Assembly: GCA_019239425.1 (NCBI GenBank)
Contig: JAFAZX010000064.1
Span: 372,001-436,000 of the forward strand
Origin: Acidobacteriota bacterium
Lineage (GTDB): Bacteria; Acidobacteriota; Blastocatellia; Pyrinomonadales; Pyrinomonadaceae
Length of the DNA stretch: 64,000 nt
Direction: 5' to 3'
This document shows positions 1 to 7,593 of this stretch, piece by piece (position 1 is the first letter of the stretch; every line of letters starts with the position of its first letter). The notes beneath the pieces are model-generated. The model saw only the letters and a program-made list of their open reading frames with translations, had not been told where the DNA came from and ran no database searches. A program made the position numbers and the translations under genes.

Positions 1-770
1 ACGCCGCGCTGATGCGCCATCTCGTGCGCGATGGAAAAGGGAAGCTGGAAGTCGGGGATGTCCGCGTTGTAGTTCGGCTCGCCCGTGAACGGCGTGTAGA
101 CGCCGCTGATGCCGAGCCTCGTCAAGACTTCGGAGGCGTAGACGGCTTTCGGCGGCGCGAACTCTCCGCGCGGGAGGAGCGCGAACTCCTGTGCGGAGTC
201 GTAAGACTCTTTCAGGAGTTTGACAAGCTCGGGGGTGTCCGGTGCCGGCCTGTTGTCCGCGTGCGCCTCCGCGTAGGATTGGTTCACGTCGGCGATTAGC
301 ATCTGCCCCAACGCTTCGAGCTCCGCGGGCTCTGCCTTCCTCTGTTCGTAGCCGAGCAACTCGAACAGAAGGGGCCTCTGGTAATTAAGTCCGAAGGTGA
401 GTAGGAAGGCCCAGAACAACACGGCCGCGACCCAGCTTGCGTAACGAAGCCACTTCAGAATCCATTCGCGCCTCCCGCCTCGCCTCCGCACCAACCCCAG
501 GCAGAAGAGCACCGCGCACCCGCAGGCTAATAAAAGGGCGAGACCGGTCAGGACTTCGCCGGCTGAAAAGAGACACCTCCGACTCAGGAGCGAGAGCGCG
601 CCGACCACGCGCGGGTAGACGGGGCGGGAGTAGAAACGCTCGACCGACCAGGGCGTGAAGGAGGCCAGACTCTGAAAGAGGAGTCCCGCGAGCAGAAACG
701 CCAATGACGGAATGAGGACGCGCCCGCCCGAAACCATCTGCCGGAATCTTGTGTAGAGCGCCCCTTTCAT
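1..770 (-). CDS. DUF3810 family membrane protein with zinc-site motif (C-terminus cut by window edge)
   Basis: This is a partial gene: ATG at 770 and no stop before the window edge, with about 256 residues visible. The N-terminus has three hydrophobic stretches (about residues 15-35, 70-100 and 112-130), so it should sit in the inner membrane. The visible end reads IAHEMAHQRG, an HExxH-type metal site placed as in the DUF3810 family. The reading frame is continuous over the whole visible stretch. A GAGG stretch lies just upstream of the ATG. Family membership is my recognition of the motif plus topology. DUF3810 proteins look like membrane metallopeptidases but the substrate is unknown. Confidence 0.75.
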   Translation of the reverse strand, partial: MKGALYTRFRQMVSGGRVLIPSLAFLLAGLLFQSLASFTPWSVERFYSRPVYPRVVGALSLLSRRCLFSAGEVLTGLALLLACGCAVLFCLGLVRRRGGRREWILKWLRYASWVAAVLFWAFLLTFGLNYQRPLLFELLGYEQRKAEPAELEALGQMLIADVNQSYAEAHADNRPAPDTPELVKLLKESYDSAQEFALLPRGEFAPPKAVYASEVLTRLGISGVYTPFTGEPNYNADIPDFQLPFSIAHEMAHQRG

Positions 771-1003
771 CAATGCCTCGAATCAGATTCAACGAAAACG
801 ATGTCGCGTCCGATAAGCAATAACTTATACACTTATACAATCCACCTAACCACTAAACCACAGGCAGGCTATCAAAAGAGGGGCGCACAAATCGAACCAC
901 GCAAAAATAGCCGTTGAAGTTGGTCGTCAAAAATTCCGGACTGCAAAAGCCGGGCGGCAACCACGAGGTCGGTCGTTAAGAATCGGCGGGAAAGAGAGGC
1001 GGG
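771..1003. other. intergenic region with tandem octamer
   Basis: This 233-base gap between two minus-strand genes has no convincing gene. It is more AT-rich than its surroundings. It contains a perfect tandem octamer ACTTATAC at 823-830 and 831-838, which on the minus strand gives two TATAAG-like elements. It may hold the promoter of the DUF3810 gene. I could not place a good -35 box, so that is a guess. Confidence 0.35.
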
Positions 1004-1654
1004 CTAGCTGTTCTTCATCCAGCCGCGGAAGATGGCGTAGTCCACGATGTCGCTCCGGCCGCCGAGGCCGAGCTTGCGCATCACGTTCGCCTTGTGCGCC
1101 TCGACCGTCTTGACGCTCACCGAGAGGCGCGCGGCGATCTCCTTATTGCTGTGGCCGCGCGCGATCAGCCGCAGCACCTCCTCCTCGCGCTCGCTGACCA
1201 TCTCCTTCGGCTCGGCGAGGCGCTTCTCCGTGTAGGCGCTCACGACCTTCCCCGTCACGGCAGGGTCCAGGTAGCTCCGACCGGCGGCCACGGCACGCAC
1301 CGCGCGAATCAAGTCGTCAGACGAACTCTGCTTGAGCACGTAGCCCTTGGCCCCCGCCCGCAGCATCTCCGCCATGAAGCCGTAGTCCGCGTGGCGCGTC
1401 AGCGCCAGCACCTTGACCTCCGGGTGGGACTCCCGAAGCCTGCGCGTCGCCTCCAGGCCGTCCATGCCGGACATGGAGATGTCCATCAAGACCACGTCGG
1501 GCTTCAGCTCGCGCGAAAGGCGCACGGCCTCGCTGCCGACGGCAGCGAGGCCGACGACCTCCATGTCAGGCTCTTGGCCGAGGAGGAGGCGCATCCCTTC
1601 GCGCATCGTCCCGTGATCCTCGGCGATGAGCACGCGCACCTTCTTGTCGCCCAT
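1004..1654 (-). CDS. NarL/FixJ-type response regulator
   Basis: This 216-residue protein has two domains. The receiver domain (about 6-125) has the acidic pair near 13, the phospho-acceptor Asp in the VVLMDISM strand near residue 57, and a conserved Lys in the GYVLKQSS segment. A LuxR-type helix-turn-helix follows (about 150-210), with EVLRLIARGHSNKEIA and SVKTVEAHKANVMRKLG. It is most likely the transcriptional output partner of the histidine kinase just upstream: the two genes are co-directional and separated by 14 bases. The target genes are not known. The length is typical for the family and no key residue is missing. Confidence 0.93.
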   Translation of the reverse strand: MGDKKVRVLIAEDHGTMREGMRLLLGQEPDMEVVGLAAVGSEAVRLSRELKPDVVLMDISMSGMDGLEATRRLRESHPEVKVLALTRHADYGFMAEMLRAGAKGYVLKQSSSDDLIRAVRAVAAGRSYLDPAVTGKVVSAYTEKRLAEPKEMVSEREEEVLRLIARGHSNKEIAARLSVSVKTVEAHKANVMRKLGLGGRSDIVDYAIFRGWMKNS

Positions 1655-1668
1655 TACAATCCCCTGCC

Positions 1669-4600
1669 CTACTCTTGCCCGCCGACGGGGACGCGGACGT
1701 AGATGGTCGTGCCCGCGCCCGGCGCGCTCTCGACCTCGAGGTCGCCCCCGAGGAGCGCCGTGCGCTCACGCATGTTCGTCAGGCCCATGCCCTTGTCCGC
1801 GACCGCCGCCGCCTCGCCGTCCGCGTCGTAGCCCTTGCCGTTGTCCTCGACGATGAGCACGGCGTGTCCGTCATTCTGTTCGAGGATGACGCTGACGCGC
1901 GTGGCCCCGGCGTGCTTGTGGACGTTCTGCAGGGCCTCCTGCAGTATCCGGTAGAGGTTCGTCTCCACCTCCGGCGCCAGGCGCGGGACGCCGTCGTCGA
2001 AGCCGCGGTAGTCCGCCTCCACGCCGAACTGCTCCGACCACTCCCTGATGAAAGTCCGGAGTGCGGCGTCCAGCCCGAGTTGGTCGAGTGTGGCGGGGCG
2101 CAGCTCCCACGCGAGGAAGTCCACGTCCGCGTTGAGCCGTTCGAAGATGGCCTGCGCCCGCCCGATGTGCTCCAGCAGGCGCACCCTACCCTCCGACTCG
2201 GACTTGAACATGTCTATGCTCAGGCGCAGCGCGGCGAGCTGCTGGCCGAGCGTGTCGTGCAGCTCGCGCGCGATGCGGCGCCGCTCCTCCTCCTGCACGG
2301 AGATGAGCTTGCGGAGTAGTTGCTTGACCCGCACTTCGGCCTCCGTCCGAATCTGCACCTCCTCCTGCAACGAGACGTTGGTCTCGGCCAGCTCCTCCGT
2401 GCGCCCGCGCACTCGCTCCTCCAACCCCTCGTTCAGACCGCGCAGGCGCTCCTCAGACTCGCGCAGGGCATCCTCGGCGCGCTTCCTCTCTGTAATGTCG
2501 ATGAAGGTGATGACGACGCCGTCGATGCGGTCTTCGGGCGTGCGGTAGGGCAGGAGCCGAATCAGGTAGGAGCGTCCCTCGTGGGTCGCGGCCTCGCGCT
2601 CGACCGTCTGCAGTGTCCGCAGCACGGTCTCGGCGTCCTCGATGAGCCCCGCGTAGTCGAGCTTGTGCGTGAGGTGCGCGAGCGGGCGGCCCACGTCGCC
2701 GGGGATGAGGTTGAAGAGTTCCTGCACGCCCGGGGTGTAACGCTTGATGCGCAGGGAGCGGTCGAGGAAGAACGTCGCGATCTGCGTGGCGGCCAGAAGG
2801 TTCTGGAGGTCGCTGTTGGTGCGGCCGACCTCTTCGACCTTCTCCTTCAACTCGTTGTTGACGGTCGTCAACTCCTCGTTGACCGACTGCAACTCCTCTT
2901 TCGAGGTCTCCATCTCCTCGGAGGCCGAGCGCAGTTCCTCGTTCATCGCCTGCAGCTCTTCGTTGGCGGCCTTGAACTCCTCGGCCTGCGTCTCGTACAT
3001 CTCGACCGTGGCGCGGAGCTGCTCGCGCACGTTCTGGAGGTCGTCTTCCAACCTCTGCACCACGGGCTCGAGTCCGGCATCCGCCTCCAAAGCGGGCGTC
3101 GTCGCCGAAATGCCGCCGGGCGTTGACGGCAAAGCCGTCAACGCCGACTCCGGCAACTCCTCGAAGACCACCAGGCAGAAGCCGGGCGCCGTGCGCGGCG
3201 AGTTGACGGGCCGCACGCTCATCCTGATGACCTTGCGCCGGCCGTCGAAGTTGGCGGTCACGTCGCGGCTCGAACCGCCGCCCTGCTCGACCCGCAACAG
3301 AAGCGAGCGCAGGTCTATCTTCAGTTCCGGGTGCGCTACCTTCAGGAGGTTGCGCGTCGGCTCGCCGCCCGAGAAGCGCAGGTACCGCCCGACGTTGTCG
3401 CTGAGGTGGACGATCTCGTAGTCGGCGTTGACGAGCACGCTCGGGGGGCTGAACGCCTCCAGCGCGCGGAAGTGCAGCTCGCCGTATGACGAAGGCTCGG
3501 TGCCCTGCCCCCCCGTCCGCGGGGGCAGGGTCAGGCGCGCCTCCCAGCGCCCCGCCAGGGGCAGCGTGGGCATGCCCCGGAAGGCCATGCCTACGTCCAG
3601 CCGGCGGAAGACCCTGTGCTTCTTGTCGAGCGGCGTGAAGAGGTCTGGCAGCGCCTCGGCCGTCTCGGACGAGCCGAGGAAGAGGTAGCCGCCGGGCCGG
3701 AGCGCGAAGTGGAAGACCTCCAACACCCTCTCCTGCGTCTGCCGGTTGACGTAGATGAGGAGGTTGCGGCAGCTCACGAGGTCGAGCTTCGAGAAGGGCG
3801 GGTCGCGCAGGACGTTGTGCGGCGTGAAGAGCACGCGCTCGCGCAGCTCGCGCTTCACGCGGTAGTACTGCCCCTCCTTGACGAAGAAACGCTTGAGCCG
3901 CTCGGGGGAGATGTCGGCCTCGACCGCCTCCGGGTAGACGCCCTCGCGCGCCTGCTGGAGCGCCACCTCGTCGATGTCGCTGGCGAAGACCTGTGCGGTG
4001 GGCGCGCTCGACATCTGCTCCGCCTGCTCGCAGAGCAGCATCGCCAGCGAGTAAGCCTCCTCGCCCGTGGCGCAGCCCGCCACCCAGACGCGCACCTGGT
4101 CGCCCGCGCCCTTGCCCGCGAAGAGGAGCGGCACGACCTCGCCCTCCAACTGCGCGAAGGCGTCGCGGTCGCGGAAGAAGTTGGTGACGCTGATGAGCAG
4201 GTCGGAGAGCAGGCCGAGCAGCTCCTCCGGCTGCTCGCGGACGTGCGCGAGGTAGGCCGGCAGGTCTGCGGTCTGCGTCACCTGCATGCGGCGCTCGACG
4301 CGGCGCAGGAGGGTCGAGCGCTTGTAGCCGTTGAAGTCGTGGCGGGTGCGCAGGCGCAGCAGCGCGAGCACCTCCCGCAAGGCGTCCTCGTCCTCGTCGG
4401 GCGGCGGCTCGTCGGAGGCCGGGAGCTGGATGCGCTCGGCGTTGCGGCGCAGGGAGGTGAGCTTCTCCGGGATCGCCGCCAGCGGCAGGACGAAATCGAC
4501 TGCGCCGGTCTCCATCGCGCCGCGCGGCATCGCCGCGTGCTCGGCCTCCGAAGGCTCCTGCGCGATGACGACGCCGCCCATCTCCTTGACGCGGCGGACG

Positions 4601-5016
4601 CCGACCGAGCCGTCCGTGCCCGCGCCCGAGAGCACGACCGCGATGCCCCTCTCCCTGTAGGAGTCGGCCAGCGTGCGGAAGAAGAGGTCGATGGGCGCCG
4701 CCCGGCCATCCTGCCCGCGCTCGGCGAGCTGGATGTGCCCGTCCGACATGTAGAGGTCGCGGTCGGGCGGGACGACGTAGACGCGGTTCGGCTCGACGCG
4801 CACCGGCTCGTTCACCTGAAGCACGGGCATCAGCGTCCGCGCCCGGAGCACTTCCGGAAGGTGGCTCTCGTGCTCGGGCGAGATGTGCAGGATGACGACG
4901 TAGGCCATCCCCGCGTCGGCGGGCATGCGCTCGAAGAAACTCATCAGCGCCTCGACGCCTCCGGCCGAGGCGCCGAGCCCCACGAGCATCAAAAATTCGC
5001 TGCCGTCAACAACCAT
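1669..5016 (-). CDS. CheB-CheR-PAS hybrid sensor histidine kinase
   Basis: This cytoplasmic multidomain signalling protein has about 1115 residues from the chosen ATG. The frame can be extended to a GTG at 5121, but the CheB fold begins right after 5016 and the extension has no homology I recognise. The order is a CheB methylesterase-like domain (first ~190 residues: GASAGG serine, LHISPEHES histidine, GAGTDGS aspartate); a CheR methyltransferase (~215-490: AGCATGEEA SAM loop, SCRNLLIYV); a PAS-like region; a long coiled coil with repeated NEEL; a second PAS; a HisKA_3 box (ARELHDTLGQQL); and a HATPase_c (N-box YRILQEALQNVHKHA, DNGKGYD). It should phosphorylate the regulator encoded 14 bases downstream. 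The stimulus is unknown; the CheB/CheR parts may modulate the kinase and need not mean chemotaxis. Confidence 0.9.
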   Translation of the reverse strand: MVVDGSEFLMLVGLGASAGGVEALMSFFERMPADAGMAYVVILHISPEHESHLPEVLRARTLMPVLQVNEPVRVEPNRVYVVPPDRDLYMSDGHIQLAERGQDGRAAPIDLFFRTLADSYRERGIAVVLSGAGTDGSVGVRRVKEMGGVVIAQEPSEAEHAAMPRGAMETGAVDFVLPLAAIPEKLTSLRRNAERIQLPASDEPPPDEDEDALREVLALLRLRTRHDFNGYKRSTLLRRVERRMQVTQTADLPAYLAHVREQPEELLGLLSDLLISVTNFFRDRDAFAQLEGEVVPLLFAGKGAGDQVRVWVAGCATGEEAYSLAMLLCEQAEQMSSAPTAQVFASDIDEVALQQAREGVYPEAVEADISPERLKRFFVKEGQYYRVKRELRERVLFTPHNVLRDPPFSKLDLVSCRNLLIYVNRQTQERVLEVFHFALRPGGYLFLGSSETAEALPDLFTPLDKKHRVFRRLDVGMAFRGMPTLPLAGRWEARLTLPPRTGGQGTEPSSYGELHFRALEAFSPPSVLVNADYEIVHLSDNVGRYLRFSGGEPTRNLLKVAHPELKIDLRSLLLRVEQGGGSSRDVTANFDGRRKVIRMSVRPVNSPRTAPGFCLVVFEELPESALTALPSTPGGISATTPALEADAGLEPVVQRLEDDLQNVREQLRATVEMYETQAEEFKAANEELQAMNEELRSASEEMETSKEELQSVNEELTTVNNELKEKVEEVGRTNSDLQNLLAATQIATFFLDRSLRIKRYTPGVQELFNLIPGDVGRPLAHLTHKLDYAGLIEDAETVLRTLQTVEREAATHEGRSYLIRLLPYRTPEDRIDGVVITFIDITERKRAEDALRESEERLRGLNEGLEERVRGRTEELAETNVSLQEEVQIRTEAEVRVKQLLRKLISVQEEERRRIARELHDTLGQQLAALRLSIDMFKSESEGRVRLLEHIGRAQAIFERLNADVDFLAWELRPATLDQLGLDAALRTFIREWSEQFGVEADYRGFDDGVPRLAPEVETNLYRILQEALQNVHKHAGATRVSVILEQNDGHAVLIVEDNGKGYDADGEAAAVADKGMGLTNMRERTALLGGDLEVESAPGAGTTIYVRVPVGGQE

Positions 5017-5106
5017 CGTTTCACACCGGCTGCTAGTAGCGGACTCGTTTCCGAGTCGGGGCTGGTGGCGTTTTGCGTAGACCGAGTTTAGTCCATGCGC
5101 GCTAAG

Positions 5107-5121
5107 GTGTATAGCGTACAC
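5107..5121. promoter_or_regulatory. inverted repeat in the divergent kinase/CheB promoter region
   Basis: The divergent intergenic region (5017-5203) holds a perfect inverted repeat, GTGTA-TAGCG-TACAC. It is followed at 5131-5141 and 5145-5155 by an imperfect direct repeat TGTGTTAAYGA. These lie between two divergent signalling genes and are AT-richer than the surroundings, so an operator is plausible. The cognate regulator is unknown and a chance palindrome is possible. Confidence 0.35.
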
Positions 5122-5203
5122 AGCCAGTGCTGTGTTAATGATACTGTGTTAACGACAAAAGAAGATTGCCCACGTTCGTCCCCCTCGGCGTCAGGAGACA
5201 TGC

Positions 5204-6208
5204 ATGCCGGGAAAAGAGATCGTCGTCATCGGCACTTCCACGGGAGGCATCGACGCCCTGAAAGTGCTCGTCGGGGGGCTGCCGCGCGACCTCCGGGCCT
5301 CCGTCCTCATCGTCCTGCACATCGCGCCCTATGGGCTGGGCATCCTGCCCGAGATACTTGAGCGAGCGGGGCCTCTGCCCGCCTCGAACGCGCGCGACTG
5401 GGAGGAGCTCAGGCCGGGCCACATCTACGTCGCGCCGCCCGACTACCACCTCCTCGTCGACCGCAGCGGCTACACGCGCGTCACGCAGGGGCCGCGCGAG
5501 AACCGCTTCCGCCCGGCCGTAGACCCGCTCTTCCGCTCGGCCGCCCTGGCCTACGGCCCGCGGGTCATCGGCGTCGTCCTGACGGGCTGGCTCGACGACG
5601 GCACGGCCGGACTCCACGCCATCAAGGAGCGCGGCGGCACGACCGTCGTCCAGCACCCGGAGGACGCGCTCGCGCCCTCGATGCCGCTGAACGCCCTGAA
5701 GCACGTCGAGGTCGACTACTGCGTTTCTCTGAGTGAGATCGCCCCGCTGCTGGTGCGCCTCACGGAGACGCCCGCGGCGGAGGAAGGAGAGTTCCCCGTG
5801 CCGGAGAGGATGGAGACCGAGGTCAAGATTGCCATGGAGAACAAGCCCAGCATGAGCGAGATTCTGAAGTGGGGCGACCCCTCACTCTACGCCTGCCCCG
5901 AATGCCACGGCACGCTGCTCCAACTCGTCGAGGGCAACCACCTGCGCTTCCGCTGCCACACGGGCCACGCCTACTCGACCGAGAGTCTGATGGCGGACAT
6001 GACCGAGAAGACGGAGGAGTCCCTGTGGGGCTCGATCCGCTCCCTCGAAGAGCATGTCCTCCTCCTGCGCCACCTGGCCGGGCACCTCGGCGAGCACGAG
6101 GGCGGCGCGGAAGCCGAGGCGCTTCTGCAGAAGGCGCGCGAGCTGCAGGAGAGTTCCAACCTCGTCCGCCAGGCCGCCATGAACCACAAGAACCAGTCCG
6201 GGGATTGA
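5204..6208 (+). CDS. stand-alone CheB-type methylesterase with C-terminal Cys/His knuckle
   Basis: This 334-residue protein lacks a receiver domain. Residues 1-190 form a CheB methylesterase-like domain with the catalytic set GTSTGG (Ser), VLHIAPYG (His) and GWLDDGTAG (Asp). Residues ~225-265 carry YACPECHGTL and RFRCHTGHAYS, a likely zinc-binding knuckle, followed by a helical tail with SLEEHVLLLRHL. Regulatory CheB proteins have an N-terminal receiver, so this is a constitutive or differently controlled form. Start: ATG with AGGAG six bases upstream (5193-5197). It is divergent from the CheB/CheR kinase, so both may share a control region. Whether it acts on glutamyl esters of chemoreceptors is unknown; no receptor gene is in the window. 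Confidence 0.88.
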   Translation: MPGKEIVVIGTSTGGIDALKVLVGGLPRDLRASVLIVLHIAPYGLGILPEILERAGPLPASNARDWEELRPGHIYVAPPDYHLLVDRSGYTRVTQGPRENRFRPAVDPLFRSAALAYGPRVIGVVLTGWLDDGTAGLHAIKERGGTTVVQHPEDALAPSMPLNALKHVEVDYCVSLSEIAPLLVRLTETPAAEEGEFPVPERMETEVKIAMENKPSMSEILKWGDPSLYACPECHGTLLQLVEGNHLRFRCHTGHAYSTESLMADMTEKTEESLWGSIRSLEEHVLLLRHLAGHLGEHEGGAEAEALLQKARELQESSNLVRQAAMNHKNQSGD

Positions 6209-6235
6209 CAAAGTCCAAAATAAGAATTATTCTCA
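6205..6235 (+). promoter_or_regulatory. sigma70-like promoter overlapped by Fur/PerR-type palindrome
   Basis: TTGACA (6205-6210), a 17-base spacer and TATTCT (6228-6233) form a good -35/-10 pair in front of the Fur-family gene. The -10 is embedded in TAAGAATTATTCTCA (6221-6235), a palindrome with an uninterrupted AGAAT-T-ATTCT core and six of seven pairs matching. This resembles PerR/Fur boxes and sits where a bound repressor would block transcription. The -35 overlaps the stop codon of the preceding cheB-like gene. Autoregulation is inferred. Confidence 0.65.
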
Positions 6236-6259
6236 CCTTGCTCGGCAGGAGACTTGAGA

Positions 6260-6715
6260 ATGAAACGGACTGTGCAGGAAAGCGGCGGTAAGAGAAAGGC
6301 CGGGCTCGAAGAGTTGCGGCGCAGGCTCGACGAGCGCGGGGGGCACATGACGCGCCAGAGGGCGGCCGTCTACGACTACCTCAGCGGCGTCGAACACCAC
6401 CCGACCGCCGAGGAGGTCTTCCTCAACGTCAAGCGCCGGATTCCGAAGATCAGCCTCGCCACCGTCTACAAAAACCTTGAGGCCCTCGTCGCCTGCGAGG
6501 CCATCTCCAAGCTCACCTACGGCGACGGCTCCGCGCGCTACGACATCCGCACGGATCACCACTACCACACGCGCTGCCTCGGCTGCGGGCGCATGTGGGA
6601 TTTAGAAGCGGCACGGGGGAAGTCCGCGCTGGAGCAGATCAAGCCGCAGCCCGGGTTTGCGGTCTCGGACTTCCGTCTGGAGCTGCTCGGCCACTGCGAG
6701 GACTGTCGGGGCTAA
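6260..6715 (+). CDS. Fur/PerR family metalloregulator
   Basis: This protein has about 151 residues from the ATG at 6260; AGGAG lies eight bases upstream (6247-6251), and a TTG at 6254 is possible but too close to it. The winged helix contains MTRQRAAVYDYL and PKISLATVYKNLEAL, the recognition helix. The dimerisation/metal domain carries YDIRTDHHYHTRCLGCG and a terminal CEDC, giving two CxxC pairs for a structural zinc. The HHYH cluster matches the regulatory metal site of Fur/PerR. I cannot distinguish iron sensing from peroxide sensing by eye; the short palindrome in its own promoter looks more PerR-like. It probably represses itself. Confidence 0.9.
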   Translation: MKRTVQESGGKRKAGLEELRRRLDERGGHMTRQRAAVYDYLSGVEHHPTAEEVFLNVKRRIPKISLATVYKNLEALVACEAISKLTYGDGSARYDIRTDHHYHTRCLGCGRMWDLEAARGKSALEQIKPQPGFAVSDFRLELLGHCEDCRG

Positions 6716-6781
6716 AAATTTTACCCTTAAGTCAATAGTAAGTGTTGATATCAAATAAGCGTCTCAAGCGAGGTGGCGGAC

Positions 6782-6952
6782 GTGCCTGACGCGAAAATCA
6801 GAAACAGGCGACACTTCGGCAGAATCTTTACCGCGCTCAAACAGGCGCGGCTGACGCGAGACGAATTGGCGCGGCGCGCCCTCCGCACGAGAACGAACGC
6901 GTCGCAACGCTCAACCACAGAACCCACACCGAGAGGAGAAGATGGCACATAA
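6782..6952 (+). CDS. possible small protein (weak)
   Basis: A GTG at 6782, preceded five bases upstream by GAGGTGG, opens a 56-codon frame ending at 6952, overlapping the start of the cupin gene by 11 bases. The predicted peptide is Arg-rich and includes ALKQARLTRDELARRA, which resembles the first helices of an XRE-type DNA-binding domain; the rest of such a domain is missing. It could be a leader ORF coupled to the cupin gene, a gene remnant or chance. Upstream at 6745-6754 is a perfect palindrome, TTGATATCAA. Confidence 0.2.
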   Translation: MPDAKIRNRRHFGRIFTALKQARLTRDELARRALRTRTNASQRSTTEPTPRGEDGT

Positions 6953-7331
6953 GGCTTACACAGAAGACGTCCTGCGCCTCGCGCGGGAGAACGAGAATTT
7001 TCGGCAGGTGCTTTTCACGACCGAGCGCTCGCAGCTCGTCCTGATGTCGCTCAAACCCGGAGAAGAGATCGGCGAGGAGGTGCACGAAGGCATCGACCAG
7101 GTTCTGGCCTTTGCCGACGGCGAGGGCGAGGCCGTCATCGAAGGCCAGAGCAGCCCCGTCCGCGCCGGCTCGGTCGTCGTCGTCCCCGGCGGCACGCGCC
7201 ATAACTTCGTCAACAATGGCAGCGCGCCCCTCAAGCTCTACACCGTCTACACCCCGCCCGAACACCCGGACGGCACCGTCCACCGCACCAAAGAAGAGGC
7301 AGACGAATACGAACGCGAGCACCATCATTGA
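6942..7331 (+). CDS. small cupin-domain protein
   Basis: This 129-residue single-domain protein has the two cupin motifs: motif 1 around GEEIGEEVHEGIDQVLAFADGEG (residues ~40-62) and motif 2 around GSVVVVPGGTRHNFVNN (~77-93). His and Glu ligands expected for a metal site are present (EVHEGIDQ, and His in TRHNF). A strong GAGAGGAGAAG lies directly before the ATG. A charged tail ends in three His. It is followed by a strong terminator at 7350-7385. The substrate is unknown; such small cupins are often annotated as mannose-6-phosphate isomerase-like, which says little about activity. It lies downstream of the Fur-type regulator, but no operator was found in front of it. Confidence 0.88.
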   Translation: MAHKAYTEDVLRLARENENFRQVLFTTERSQLVLMSLKPGEEIGEEVHEGIDQVLAFADGEGEAVIEGQSSPVRAGSVVVVPGGTRHNFVNNGSAPLKLYTVYTPPEHPDGTVHRTKEEADEYEREHHH

Positions 7332-7349
7332 CGCGAACAAAGAGAGCGA

Positions 7350-7385
7350 GGAAAGGGGGCAGCCAAATCAAGCTGCCCCCTTTCC
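7350..7385 (+). terminator. rho-independent-type hairpin after the cupin gene
   Basis: A perfect 14-base-pair stem (7350-7363 pairs with 7372-7385) has an 8-base loop, CAAATCAA, starting 18 bases after the cupin stop codon. The following tract is only weakly T-rich (TTCAT), so it may be an imperfect intrinsic terminator, but stem strength and position support termination. Confidence 0.75.
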
Positions 7386-7593
7386 TTCATCCCTTCAAAA
7401 CACCCCTCCAGAGACACCAACTCTTAACAAAAAATATTTAAGACCAAAGGGCGCAAAATGCTCCGTCGTTATCGGACGTGAGACTGCGTCCCGTCTTGGC
7501 AGTACGAAAAACTGTACGGCGCGATACTATGTTATGCTGTGGTGCAATCTCCGCCCGGGGAATCCTTACAGGAGTCTACATATCGAAAAAGCG
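7386..7593 (+). other. intergenic region before the carbamoyltransferase
   Basis: This 208-base gap probably contains the promoter and leader of the carbamoyltransferase gene. A TTGGCA (7496-7501) and TACTAT (7525-7530) are present but 23 bases apart, too far for a standard promoter. I see no gene or structured RNA I can support. Confidence 0.25.

Noticed and set aside
3616..5091. Plus-strand open frame opposite the histidine kinase
   Set aside because: Antisense shadow of the CheB/CheR domains; no ribosome-binding site or domain.
6751..6948. Small minus-strand frame upstream of the cupin gene
   Set aside because: It covers the likely promoter and ribosome-binding site of the cupin gene and encodes no recognisable sequence.
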